Assembly (NCBI GenBank): GCA_020466095.1
Contig: CM035806.1
Location: forward strand, 54,813,916 to 54,877,915
Length of the DNA: 64,000 bases
Direction: 5' to 3'
DNA from: Chlorops oryzae
Taxonomy: Eukaryota; Arthropoda; Insecta; Diptera; Chloropidae
The notes beneath the pieces are model-generated. The model made no database searches. It was given only the letters and a program-made list of their open reading frames with translations, and was not told the DNA's origin. The position numbers and the translations under genes are program-made. Positions 33,575 through 45,620 of the stretch are shown here, in pieces; positions within the stretch are counted from its first letter, which is position 1; each line of letters starts with the position of its first letter.

Positions 33575-34752
33575 GATAGATAGATAGACGGATAGATAGA
33601 CGGATAGATAGACGGATAGATAGACGGATAGATAGACGGATAGATAGACGGATAGATAGACGGATAGATAGACGGATAGATAGACGGATAGATAGACGGA
33701 TAGATTGACGGATAGATAGACGGATAGATAGACGGATAGATAGACGGATAGATGACGTGAAGACGGATAGATAACGGATAGATAGACGGATAGATAGACG
33801 GATAGATGAGGAAGATAGACGGACAGATAGACGGACAGATAGACGAGATAGACGGATAGATAGACGGACAGATAGACGGATAGATAGACGGATAATGACG
33901 GATATATTGACGGATAGATAGACGGATAGATAGACGGATAGATAGACGGATAGATAGACGGATAGATAGACGGATAGATAGAGATAGATAGACGGATAGA
34001 TAGACGGATAGATAGATGGATAGATAGACGGATAGATAGACGGATAGATAGACGGATAGATAGACGGATAGATAGACGCATGATGACGGACAGATAGACG
34101 GATAGATAGACGGATAGATAGATGACGGATAGATAGACGATAGATAGACGATAGATGACGGATAGATAGACGGATACGGATAGACGGATAGATAGACGGA
34201 TAGATAGACGATGATAGATAGACGGACAGATAGACGGATAGATAGACGGATAGATAAACGGATAGATAGACGGATAGATAGACGGATAGATAGACGGATA
34301 GATAGACGGATAGATAGACGGATAGATAGACGGATAGATAGACGGATAGATAGACGGATAGATAGACGGATAGATAGACGGATAGATAGACGGATAGATA
34401 GACGGATAGATAGACGGATAGATAGACGGATAGATAGACGGATAGATAGACGGATAGATAGACGGATAGATAGACGGATAGATAGACGGATAGATAGACG
34501 GATAGATGACGGATAGATAGACGGATAGATAGACGGATAGATAGACGGATAGATAGACGGATAGATAGACGGATAGATAGACGGATAGATATGACGGATA
34601 GATAGACGGATAGATAGACGGATAGATAGACGGATAGATAGATGGATAGATAGACGGATTGATAGACGGATAGATAGACGGAGAGAACGACGGGTAGATA
34701 GAAGGACTTAAAGACGTCAGAGAGATACATAGATATAGAAACCGATAGATAG
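33575..34752 (-). repeat. 12-bp satellite, GATAGATAGACG
   Basis: About 95 tandem copies of a 12-bp unit, nearly perfect over 34240-34500 and with local slips (ACGGACAGAT, ATGACGG, ATGGATAG variants) elsewhere. Because 12 is a multiple of three and no frame of the unit contains a stop, long open frames appear on both strands (about 410-430 codons on the minus strand with YLSV, SIYP or LSIR units). These are artefacts. Confidence 0.97.
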
Positions 34753-35504
34753 CACTATGACATATTTTTGAGATCATCGAATGTAAATAAAGAATTTATC
34801 GCAGTTACTGAAAGTACTCAGTGAATAAAGAAACGTCCTTGGTTCAGTCATATCGACAAAATTTCGTTTCTATGTCGGTCTCAAAAAGTGTGGCCGAGAA
34901 TTAGGTTGCGCACTTAATTATGGCTATATCTCGTTTCGGGTTTAATATTTCTCTTTCCTATCTATGACAATGTTTTAGCCCTGGGCTGATTAAAGTAGTT
35001 GTAGCACTAACTGACCCGAAATAACTCCGCCTAGTGGCTACAAATTGCAAAAATCTAAAAAATTTTTTCGATTTTCACCATTTTTTAAGTTTCGTAGCCC
35101 ATTTTTCCCAAGCCAATAAGAACATTTTGAAAAGGTTTTGATATAAATATAGAAAAATTATTACTAAACAACTTCTTCAAGTACACTAACTGCATCTGAG
35201 CGCTCCTTAATACCGTTTTGTCACTGGAAAGCTGAACAATTTCAATTAAAAATCAGACGACAAAATTCAAAACTACCCTTTGAAAATGCTCGATATTATT
35301 TCATGCAACGCAAACGGTTTACAACTGTAAAAATAATTTCTAATCAGTACTGCAATGTTTTGTTTTTTTTTTCCGCGGGGAAAAAACCTTAATCCTCAGA
35401 TAGAAGAATAAATGCATGATTTTTATGGTCTCCCTCGAGTGGCTCCAGCTTTCGTATTCCGACGAATAGAGCCAATATGCACCCCATTTAAGTTGCAAGA
35501 CGGA
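34753..35504. other. Gene-free stretch
   Basis: AT-rich sequence without recognisable features. Confidence 0.35.
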
Positions 35505-35995
35505 TAGCGTTTAAATCAGAGATTATGAAATGTCTTTCACCGCCCCCTTTAAAAGTCAATCATTTTCCAGCGCCACCTATAAAAACTTAAAAACAACAAT
35601 TGAATTAATAGTGTGCTATATTATCGGTTCTGGTGTTTAAAACTTAAATTCCAAACTAGGCATTTTCTACTAGTGAGAGTTATTAAAATTCAGCTTCATA
35701 ATAGAAGCTATCAAGATGGTCAATCAATTTCAGTTTTAAATCTAATCTTATGAGATGGATGCATTTGATGATTTTGCACAAGTTCATTGATATCAGGTTC
35801 GATTTTACTCAAAAACAGTCATAGTTTGCCACGCCTTTATTATTCGATATCGAGTATTGGGAAGGTTCAAATTTTATTGAATTAAAAAAAATTTTTTAAA
35901 AAGCGATCGACCGTCTGAACCACGCCAACGTCCCTAAATTTTTGTATGGGCCCCTTCTAGGGCCCGAACGGTGGCGTTATCGCCCATTTTGAGCA
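35505..35995 (-). mobile_element. hAT-like dispersed repeat, copy 1
   Basis: About 490 bp, homologous over nearly its whole length to 55255-55730 in the opposite orientation. Shared landmarks include GGCGTTATCGCCC, GATCGACCG, CCACGCC, TATCGAGTATTGGGAAGG and GGTTCTGGTGTTTAAAACTT. The copy at 55255 starts CAGTGTTTTTTAAAGTGGGC, a typical hAT terminus; here that terminus is degenerate. No coding frame. Confidence 0.6.
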
Positions 35996-36358
35996 AGACG
36001 GGTTTCAATGACTCCTGCTCATTTTGTGTGTGTGGAAATGCAGCCAGACGGCGGGAATATGATTAAATAATTTCACTTAAAAATTCCAATAATTGAATGA
36101 AATTCTTGAGTTTCAAGCTTTTGCAATTAAAATGTAATTTCTTGTATAAAAGGGCGCCTATTTTCTGCCCCTATCCAATTCAGCTTCACTAAATTGCCTT
36201 AAATCTTTAATGAATTGCGTGTCAAATTGTTGTTTTTTCTGTTTACACGTCAAATGATAACCCAAATGTGAGCAATGTGTCGCCAATATTTCAAATGGAT
36301 ATGTTTCTTTAATATGTAAGCAATACGTGCATGCACACACATACAATATACGAACATG
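35996..36358. other. Gene-free stretch
   Basis: Nothing recognised beyond AT-rich sequence and a TGCACACACATACA run. Confidence 0.35.
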
Positions 36359-36816
36359 CCCTATAGGAATTTGAACTAGTGCTGTACTAGTACTTTACTA
36401 GTGCAAAAGCCACCAATACTAGTTCTTTTCTATACCCTCGCCCATATAAAATTCTGTAGAAAATCAGTATAACATCTGTACAGGAAAGCACTTTTACAGT
36501 ATGTACCAAAATTATTCTAGTACTTTCAAAAGGCAACCGGGTAAATTTGCACCAGTTAAGTACCAGTGCAGTTTATGAGAAAAAGGTGCCAGAAAATCGG
36601 TGATCCTTTTTCTTTAAGTACATCATGGGGAAAAAACATTTATATTCAGTCACTATCGACTGATTTGTAGTTCAACTTTAATGAACGCCCCATGATTATT
36701 CCAAATGTCACTAGTATACTTATGGTGGAAGCTTATCCAAAAATGGCACTGGTTCTTCTAGTTGTAGTGAAAGTACTAGTTATTTTCAAATAATTGTCCA
36801 ACTGTTTACTGCAGGG
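36359..36816 (+). mobile_element. TIR element with ACTAGT motif array, copy 2
   Basis: Homologous and parallel to 16915-17350 from CCCTATAGGAATTTGAACTA to the terminal CTGTTTACTGCAGGG. It carries about 30 bp absent from copy 1 near 36472-36500. ACTAGT/CTAGTG motifs recur. Non-coding. Confidence 0.75.
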
Positions 36817-37277
36817 TGCTAACACGCGAATATTTATGTATTTATGGGCAACGCATACGCACATAAATTTTCGAGCCTGCCTTTTCAAATCGCCATATTT
36901 ATTTTGTCAATGAAAGGCGCCTTTGATGTGAAATATGAAACTTCTTTTTGTAGTTTGTCGGATTTTTATTAATCGCTTGCTATCGCATTTTTCCAAACAT
37001 ATCTTATTAATTCATTCGCTTATTTATTCACTTTTATTTCCATGAATCATTCGTTTGCGTTTTCCCCCGGTATAAGAAACTTCCCAGCAAACATTTACCC
37101 TTAGTAAACAATTGGAAGTAATTTGCGCCCGCAAACAAAAGGCTTGGATCCAAGTGTTGGAATTTATTTGGAATTCAAGTGTTAATAACCAAAACGGCTC
37201 CCTTTTTATTCAATTGGATTTGAGATTGGAAAACATATAAATCCAAGCAATCGAATTAAATATTTTCCAAGCCTAAT

Positions 37278-37324
37278 CAAGCAGTACCAATCCGATGTAG
37301 GCGGGTTCAATCCCCGCTGCAGCG

Positions 37325-37330
<6 letters not shown>
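37278..37330 (+). repeat. tRNA-like B-box cassette
   Basis: GCGGGTTCAATCCCCGC forms a perfect T-arm hairpin (5-bp stem, 7-nt loop) and fits the pol III B box. A T-run follows directly. No clear A box or full cloverleaf. Confidence 0.45.
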
Positions 37331-37364
<34 letters not shown>

Positions 37365-37554
37365 AATACTTAGGTAGATAATATAACATTTAAATAATAT
37401 TTCAAAACTTAGAGGAATATCTTGCTTTCATCCAAACATTTATGAAAAAATAAAAAGAAATTTTTTGAAAGCACGTTTCTGACGACCGGATATGAACATC
37501 TAAGTGGATCAAATTTTACCTCAGATATCTTTCTACGTCCCAATTTTTCCACAA

Positions 37555-37610
37555 TCTTTTTTCGCCCGCGACAGGAATCGAACTCGTGCTAGAATTAATA
37601 TATTAACGTT
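37555..37610 (-). repeat. tRNA-like B-box cassette, inverted
   Basis: The minus strand reads CACGAGTTCGATTCCTGTCG, a B-box-like T-arm, next to a T-rich tract. It faces the cassette at 37278 within the same TIR element. Confidence 0.45.
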
Positions 37611-37856
37611 CGAAAAAATCGAACTGTAGATGCCTCGTATGTATGTACGATATCTATATAACATACATATTATTTTAGGTGGATTTAGCGAAGTACTTGA
37701 GAAATTCAACGTTTCCCAAACACATTTGGAAAGCGTTTGAGAAATGTTTGCGAATTTAATACAGCACATATATGCTTGGAAAAAGTTTGGAAAATTACTT
37801 GGAAACAAATGAATAGTAAGCACCTTTGTAAAAAGCTTATGCAAATGTTTGCTGGG

Positions 37857-38829
37857 TTATTAAGCTAGTATTGAAGAGAAGTCCGAGCGAAAATGTATCA
37901 AATTTCTGCCTTGAAAGTTTGAAGTTGAATTTGAAGGGAAATATAAATAACAGCTCCTTACAATATCCAACCCCCCCCACCCCCCGCCCCCCTCTATTTT
38001 TTTTGCAGGTTCTCTCCTTTCTCATTCTTTTAGGGGTTTCTTCTTCTTCGGCTGTTAAATTTGGGTAAAGGGATCCTTCATGGTTGATGAGGAACTTCGA
38101 AAAAGTTATTTGGGGTGAATAGCTTTTGAGTTTTGCGTATCGTTTCTCAGATTTCATTTTTAAATTGTGTTAAGCAAAGTTCAACGAAAAATTATTTGTG
38201 TTGAGTTGTGCGCAATATTGTATTTTTCCCTCTCCATAATCCTCAAATAGGGTGAATTTTAAAGAATTTAAAGAAATCGATAAACCAGCAGCACAAAAAA
38301 AAAAAAAATGGCCTTTGATATGATTTGCGTCAACAAAAAGCTCAATGTGTTCTTCCATTAATTAAGCAGTCATTCAGTCCTTCATGCAGTCAGTTATTCA
38401 GTCAGTTAAGTGGTTTGTCGATCAGTCTAAGTATCTATTTGTCTGTTCCGATTATGTTAGTTGGATAAAGATAATATTTGGAAAAAAAGAAGAAAAAAAA
38501 AAACAGCTCGGCATTACAATGCAATAAAATCAAAGCATTGCTAAAGGCCATCTATCCCCGCAATTCCAAAAGATTGGTTATTGTTGTTACCACCTCACAG
38601 ACGGAAAATAGTTACCCTTGACATAGAGTGTGTTGGGTATAAAACAGTTCATTCCCCAGCGGCCAACAGTGCCTACCGCCTATAAAGAATACGATATTGT
38701 AGGCAGCGTACCGCATGAACAAAACTGTGGTAGGCGTTCATTCTACAAAATGGCCACGCTCGAACAAAAGTATAGTAGGATTGCATATGAGGTCGTGTGA
38801 ATTACCGCCAACGAAGTGTGTTTCGCTTC
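37857..38829. other. Gene-free stretch
   Basis: No gene supported. Contains a C-rich run (37972-37993) and A-tracts (38294-38310, 38480-38503). Nothing else recognised. Confidence 0.35.
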
Positions 38830-40361
38830 TACCCAGCCAACCATATGCGGAGCGTTCCGAAGCAGGAGTCTTAAAGGACTCCCACCTAGACACCTTGAAG
38901 GATCGATTTCGGAGCGTTCCGAAGTAGGAGTGTAAAAGGACTCCCGCTTGGACTCCTTGAAGGAGCGTTTTCGGAGTGCTCCGGCAATGGGCTCCTCAAG
39001 AGCACCGTCAAGGAGCGTTCAGAGAGTCATGCTTTAAAATTGCCTTATCTAGTTAGCATGGTTTTTTTCATTCTTTATGGTTTGCAACTTTATGCAACTT
39101 ATGGTGATGTATCTTTACGGGAATTTCCCTTAATGAAATGGAATAGAGATTTAGGGGAGAAAACCTTTTTGGGTAACTTTTAGAAACTCACATTTTACAA
39201 TGTCTTAAGGGGACCTTCTGGTCTAGAATTTTTTGAAAATTGATTTTTTTTTTTTATATATTTCGAAAGAATAGACTTTTAAGAATATGCTGGCAAAGTT
39301 TCGTGAAGATATTGACAATATTTTCTTTGCTACAGCCGTTTTAGTAGGTAGAGACAGCACGCAGCGCGCTTGATCAAAGCAACTTTGAACGCGTTTATCT
39401 CAAAACCACTTTTTTTTGACCTGGTGTGAAGGAAAACAAAAAAACCATCCAACCGATTTGTCTGGAATTTTTATATATTATTCATAACATCAATGGCTAT
39501 GGCCCGAACTAGAATCGAATTTTTATTTCAAGAACTTCATATTTTTTCATCAAAAAAATTGTCAAAAAAAGGGGAGTTTTTGATGGTTGAAATAAAAAAT
39601 TGCGCCATTTTGTCAATTAAAAAAAATTTTTTTTTATTCTAGTTCCTGCCATAGCCGCATTCATTCTGATTAATAACATATTTTTTGTTTTTTTTTCCCG
39701 ATTACCAGAACTGCCAAAATCTTTCACACCACGGAGGTACTTTTTCAAAGAGTGTCCACTTCAACGCCATTTTTAAAATACAAAAAAAAAAAAAAAATTA
39801 CAACAACAATTTTTTATTTTTTGTCAATAAAGAATATAATAAGCCTGCATACTTAGAAAATCGTTTTTTATTTGGCTTAATACCAAAAAAAAATCATGAA
39901 AATACCCTAAATTTTCGTGCTCTAGACCAGAAGGTCCCCTTAAGTAAAAGTAGTTGATAAAAATAATAAGAAATATTTTTTTGGAATGCCTTAAAATTTT
40001 TAATAAGGAAAATGGTTGTTTTTTTTTATTATTTCTCAATGTACAGGAAATCAAGCAATCCTAAAACACTCCTCCTGGGTTATCTTTGGATTAATTTTGG
40101 AGTCCTTTTTTTAAAAATTGTAGGCTAATAGGGGAGTCCGCACGGAATCCTTGCGGTTTATCTGAGGGAGCATTTTAGGACGCCAAAAACGCTCCTTTTA
40201 GGAGTCCGCAGGGCACACTTTTTTCATATGTTTTGAAAAGGTCCTTTTCTCCCGCAAACACGCTCATTTAGGATCCTTTTGGGAGGCTCCTTAGGAGTGT
40301 TAACGCACCGCATTGGGAGTCCTAAAGGTGCACCGTGCGGACTCCAATGGTTGGCTGGGTA
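38830..40361. mobile_element. TIR element with GGAGTCC motif array
   Basis: Perfect 15-bp inverted ends TACCCAGCCAACCAT. Within about 200 bp of the left end and 290 bp of the right end are more than twenty copies of GGAGTCC, AGGAGT, GGAGCG and their complements, making these parts locally GC-rich. A second element (39209-39939) is inserted in the centre; without it the length is about 0.8 kb. Non-coding. The ends are related to those of 37083-37856 and 50417-52371. Confidence 0.75.
39209..39939. mobile_element. TTAA-flanked MITE nested in the GGAGTCC element
   Basis: Perfect 19-bp inverted termini GGGGACCTTCTGGTCTAGA flanked by TTAA (39205-39208, 39940-39943). The TTAA duplication suggests piggyBac-type mobilisation, although termini beginning with GGGG rather than CCY are unusual for that group. 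731 bp, AT-rich, non-coding. Confidence 0.8.
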
Positions 40362-41874
40362 TAAGCAGCATTTTGGCCGCTGGTCCAATGCACACAGGCA
40401 CGGAGTGCAAGTACTGAAAGAGAGATCCTGAAATTTCTATAAATCGAACTGAATCGACTGGCAAAAGATTTAAGGGAAAGTTCGACTTAAAATTCGTAAA
40501 CTCGAGTTCTACATGCGCTGAATAAGTGAACTCTTCGAATTCGAGTGATTCCGATTCGGTATACTGGAGTTTGGCTGTGCCGAAAAATTAAACGACGTCT
40601 CAAACCAAATTAACAAACGAAATTGGGTAGCAAGTCCCAGTTTAAAAATTTTTGTGGCTTTGACTTTTTTTCATTTCCATTGCTGGGTTCTTTGGATTTT
40701 CAGTTTTTGAATTTTTCAATTTTCCAATTCGGCTGATGCGATTGGATTTGTGAATTGTAGTTTATAAAAGTTTTCACTCACAGCTCAAAATGCTCCAGCC
40801 GCCACGGAGTGATAGGGACGGGGAGGAGAGTGGGGGGGGGGGATGGTAATCAAGCAAATTCAATTAACCGAAAGTGCGAAAATTTCAGCCACAAAAACGG
40901 AACATAAAAGCAAAACAATTCTTTTTGCTACTCTTGTTTTTGTTGGTTTGAAATTTATTACACATATATACATATGTATGTATATATGTATATATTTTCA
41001 AAGTCGAATACCTATAAATGGAAATTCGTGGTCCCGCTCTGAACCTACTCCGTTTTCAAAGCGTGCTAATTAATTAAAATCTGGACGAGGCATGTGCAGG
41101 AAAACTAAATTAATTGAAATAAACAGAAAAGATTTTGGGGCAAGCTTACATTAGGGGGAAAAATGAAATAAAATAAGTAAATAAAATTATTAAAATATTT
41201 ACATTTTAAATAAATTTCCAAGCATTTTTATCCAAAAAATAAATTCTAATTGCGAACTTTCTGTTGCGCTAATAAACTTATTTGTATACATACTTTTTCG
41301 CGAGGCAGAAACCACGAGAGAAAAAGAAAATAAAATAAAAAAAAAGATTCAATGGGAAAAATCATGGCGTGATGGCATGAAAAGCCAAACCCGGAACGTC
41401 CGCGCAGAGCCTTTGGATTTTGAGTTTTAGCAGATCTCTTGCGTGTTCATTTGTTCTTTGAAGTTGAGCAATTTTTCAGCGCGGAATTTCATTCAAATTA
41501 TAAACAGATGAAGAAAGAAAATTTATGAAAAAGAAACAAAACAAAGAAAGAAAAAAAAAGGAGAATATTTTTCTGTTTTCACTCCTATAGAAAATACAAT
41601 TTATTTGGGTCTGAAAAGTTTCATCAATCCGGTAATTTTTCTCTAGAATCTAAGAACCAGAGCAAGGAGAAAAATAAATCTCAACGAAGGTAGAACACTG
41701 GATATTTTTTATATCCTCCATGTATTTAAGATTAAGTGGGTATCGCACACTTAGTCCCTTGAGGCTTCCTGGTTTTATTGAGAGAATGGTGCCATTTTGT
41801 AAGATCAATACGAGAAATAAGTTTCCTCGAGAGCGAGTCTCCAACGTGTATTTAATTTGATTTACATTCCAAAA
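40362..41874. other. Gene-free stretch
   Basis: No gene or element supported. Contains a G-run (40832-40842), TATATGTATGTATATATG sequence at about 40965-40993 and A-rich tracts. Confidence 0.4.
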
Positions 41875-42740
41875 GAGAGCGAGAGCGAAGGATAGAGCAT
41901 GGGGTGAGGGAGGGAGAAAGAAAGGGGAGAGCGACGGAGTGAGCAAGGGTAAAAGACGGAACGAGTAAGGAGACAGCAAAAGGAACGAGAGAGCAAGAGA
42001 GAAAAAAGAAAGCAAGAGGGAAGGAGAAAGCGAGAGGGAACGAGAGAGCGAGAGAGAGAAAAGAAAGAGATATAAAGAGAGCGAGACGGAGTAATTGAGA
42101 GAGAGAGTGAATGAGAGAAAGAGATAGAGAGTGAATGAGAGAGGTAGAGAGTGAATGAGAGAGGGAGAGTGAATGAGAGAAGAGGGAGAGTGAATGAGAG
42201 AGAAGAGAGAGAGAGTGAATGAGAGAGAGAGGAGTGAATGAGAGAGAGAGAGAGTGAATGAGAGAGAGAGAGAGAGTGAATGAGAGGAGAGAGAGAGAGT
42301 GAATGAGAGAGAGAGAGATGAATGAGAGAGAGAGAGTGAATGAGAGAGAGAGAGTGAATGAGAGAGAGAGTGAATGAGAGAGAGAGTGAATGAGAGAGAG
42401 AGTGAATGAGAGAGAGTGAGATGAGAAAGAGTGAATGAGAGAGAGAGAGAGTGAATGAGATAGAAAGAGTGAATGAGAGAGAGAGAGAGTGTGAATGAGA
42501 GAAATATTGAAAGAGAGAGAAGATGTGGAAGAGAGAGAGAGAGAGAGAGAGAGAGTGAACGAGAGATAGAGAGAATGTAGGAGAGAAAGAATGTGGAAGA
42601 GAGAAAAAGAGAGAGTGAAAGAGAAAGAGAGAGCGAAAGAGAGTGCGAAAGGGAGAGCGAGAGAACAAGAAAGGGAGAGAACGATAAATGGAGAGAGCGA
42701 GGGCTAGAGCGAGAGAGAGATAAACTACAAGAGAGCAACG
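41875..42740 (+). repeat. Polypurine tract with GAGAGAGTGAAT units
   Basis: About 860 bp strongly biased to A/G on the plus strand. The central part (42095-42500) is a tandem array of units of about 12-20 bp ending in GTGAAT (GAGAGAGAGTGAATGAGA). Minus-strand open frames of 268-367 codons (S/L/H-rich) are artefacts. It has the same polarity as the tract at 25998 and the opposite polarity to that at 20168. Confidence 0.93.
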
Positions 42741-45296
42741 AAAAAAAAGGCAAAAAAAGAACTGGTTAGCAAAAATATGTCCCTTATTTTCTCCATAAAA
42801 ACTTGTAACTCCAGTAATTCTAATTCATGCCACAATGCACTCACGTTTCCATTGTCTTTAAGAATTCTTTTGAATTTGTTCGCCTCTTCTCCTACTCGTA
42901 CTTCCTTTTCCGTCGTGCTTTGTTAATGAATGTTTTGTTGTCTTCGTCTCCGGCTTGGTGGAAACTTTTTCATTTCCCTGCATTCAGTTTGTATGAGATA
43001 TCTCTGTGCGTTGTGTTTGAGAGGCATTAAAAAAAGAAGAATTGTAATTTTTCTTCGTCTCTTAGAGCGCTTGCGCCTAAAAGTAGGCTCATTGATATGA
43101 TTTTTTTCATATATATACATATGTATATAAGTATATTTTTTTTTTTTTTTGCAAAATAAGTGCTTCACGAGCAGATTATTCTTCCGTTTCTAATTCAAAC
43201 TCGATTTATCATCATTTTATGTAATCCATAAGGCGGTAAAGAAAGCCACTCATTTTTTTTTTTTTGCTTTGACTTTTGGTTTAAGACTGGCGCGTCCTTG
43301 TGTGGCGTTTATCTTGTTGCTTTTGTGACGTTTTGATGAAGTTAAATTGTTTTATTTTTCTTATTTTCCTCCCTCCTTTTTGCATCATTTTCAATTTCAG
43401 AATCTTTCTTTCATTGAAATTGTTTTCCGATTTCATTTCATTCTTCTTTCTCTCTCACGCTCTCTCGCTCTCTCGCTCTCGCTGTATTCTCCTCTTGACA
43501 ATACAAAACACAAATATACCCACACATGTGACAAAGTTAGATTGATGAAAAGTTGAAGGAATCATCGAAACTGTGCCATTTCGATCTTAATATAAGTATT
43601 TGGCGGAATATTGATTTCTTTGTCGACACTTTGCCTGGGCTTTCGTTTATCGGGCCACAAAATCGACTGAATTTCATATCAGATTAAGGCACTTCAAATG
43701 TCGATTGATTCATAAGCTGGAAAGTTTCTAATTCCCAAGCTCTTGAATTTGCTTCTCACTCAAGCTCTATTCTATCATATGCCACCCAAGTCGTAACTGA
43801 GGAAATGAAATTTTGATGAGATTCTTTGGATTATACATATCACAAAAGTCATGGCTGAAAATGTATTTTCCTTTCAACTAGTAATGATTTGAATTCCCAA
43901 GTTCTTTCTTCGCATTCATTGCAAGAAAAAGAAAAAATAATATTTAAAAAAAAAAAAAAAAAAAATGAAAACAGTTTGAGAAAATTGAAAGCATGAATGA
44001 GAATTGACAGAAATTGCTGACTTTTGTTGTGCCACCGCGCAATTTCGATGCCACAGAACAACCAAAAAACCCAACAACCCAGCAAGCAGAATGGCAACCA
44101 TTGTTGCAGCAGTTGCAACAATTCAACCGCATAAACCCACGCGTTGTTGCGGTTGAAAGCATCAATTTAAGATTTCGTTGATGCCATTTCGGCCTTTTAT
44201 CGATGTTGGTGTTTCGGGGAAGCTTCCGGAGGGCTTGGCAGCCGGTCATATGTTGTGCAACTTTGCCATTTGACAGTTGACTTATTCGATTGCTAAAAGC
44301 TTTATGGCTTTCCTATTTTCAAACGGTCTTAAGTGCTTCAGCCTTGCTGCCATTCAAAGGCGACACTTTGACTTCTGCAGTTCTAAGTTTTTTATATATT
44401 TTTTTAATTTTTATTTTTTATTTTTTAAATTTGTTTACATTTAAAAAAAAATATTTTATCCTTTTAAATTGAAAGGACATTTCAGTTCAAAAGGAAATTT
44501 TAGTTCATTAAAAAGAATCTCTAGCCCCTGCAAAAACTTCAATATTCGTTGTCGATTCAAAGCCATGTTCAAGTCTTTTGAAAACACTGGAAATAAACTT
44601 AATGATGCTGATCCAATCATTCCTTCGAAGAAAATTTTCGAACGAATGAATATATGTATAAACTAAACAAAAGATGGCCGTCTTTGGTTTCCAAGACTGA
44701 TTACACAATATTATAATGGCTAAAACAGCAAAAGGCTGGCCAGTTTTTTTTTTCCACAATTTCGGAAAGTCAAGATATTCGAGGCTGCCAAAGATTTGGA
44801 AACAAGACCGTTTCAAGCGTTGTGTTGTGAATACGGGTTCGTCAAGCGACAATTGGACAAAACGAAAATGAATGTATGAAGGTCACCATTTTATTAAAAT
44901 CACCTTGTTCCCACAAAATATATATTTATTATCTCAACATCTGCCGTCCTTTTTCAGCTGATTTTATTGAATTACATATAAAAATATCATAAAGAAAATC
45001 TTTCATTTCCTTCCCCGACATAGAAGGTATACTAATACATATTTACATATGTATGTGCGTATGCATTTTATTTGGAAAATTGTCATTGCCATTGTGCTGT
45101 CTGTCCCCGAGTCGTAAGACGTGAAGTAGCTTTGTCACAAACATATGTGCGTTTTGATTGAGTCTTCAAAATATGTTATGTGAAAATGAAAACGAATCTA
45201 TTGACTTGAATAGTGCGAATTCCCATACGGGGACTCTTAGGGTAGGAGGATTGCTATGTGTGCCTATATTAAATATTTATTATTTATTTTTCTGTT
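42741..45296. other. Gene-free stretch
   Basis: Contains a CT run (43450-43485), A/T tracts (43138-43150, 43946-43964) and ordinary AT-rich sequence. Several open frames of 60-115 codons lack domains, codon bias or splice context. The 44000-44270 part is less AT-rich and may be unique sequence. Confidence 0.35.
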
Positions 45297-45450
45297 CAGT
45301 TGAATCCGCATATAACGACCTCCTCGTTTATAATGACCAACCATTTTTAGCGCCGAAAATGCAAACTCAACTTTGGTTTCAAATGTTCTACATTGTGTTT
45401 CGTCCGATTAGTACGACAAAGTCCTTTGAGGGTCGTTATATCCGGATTCT
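45297..45450. mobile_element. Tigger-type miniature remnant
   Basis: CAGTTGAATCCGCATATAAC at the left and, inverted at the right, AGAATCCGGATATAACGACC. Internal TATAACGACC/GGTCGTTATA motifs are typical of pogo/Tigger ends. About 154 bp. The right terminus has lost its CAGT and no TA pair is visible, so the exact end is uncertain. Confidence 0.6.
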
Positions 45451-45620
45451 ATTCTACATAAAATTATTTGTCACTTATATAGCGAATTGCCTTTTAATAA
45501 CTCTTCTCTCTCTCTCTCTCTTTTTTCTTTCCAGGTACGTAGAAAAATGAATCGTGCTGAAGTTTCGTAGGCGAACTGAAATTTTATTCAACTAAAATGT
45601 TGCTCGTTTTTCCATTAAAT

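Larger units (their letters stand above)
37083..37856. mobile_element. TIR element (CCCAGCAAACATTT ends) with tRNA-like cassettes
   Basis: Perfect 14-bp inverted termini CCCAGCAAACATTT. TTGGAA/CTTGGA-type motifs (and complements) recur on both sides: GGCTTGGATCCAAG, TATTTGGAATTC, TTTTCCAAGCC on the left; CATTTGGAAAG, ATGCTTGGAAAA, TACTTGGAAAC on the right. The centre carries a plus-strand tRNA-like cassette followed by a T39-type tract (37328-37363) and a minus-strand cassette. No coding frame. Confidence 0.72.

Noticed and set aside
33575..34752. CRISPR-like regular repeat
   Set aside because: 12-bp units with no spacers in a eukaryotic genome; a simple satellite.
33438..34777. Open frames of 414 and 430 codons (minus) and 101 codons (plus) made of [12 protein letters not shown] or DRRI repeats
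   Set aside because: Artefact of a stop-free 12-bp satellite unit.
41650..42753. Minus-strand frames of 268 and 367 codons rich in S, L, H and F
   Set aside because: Translation of a GA-rich tandem repeat.
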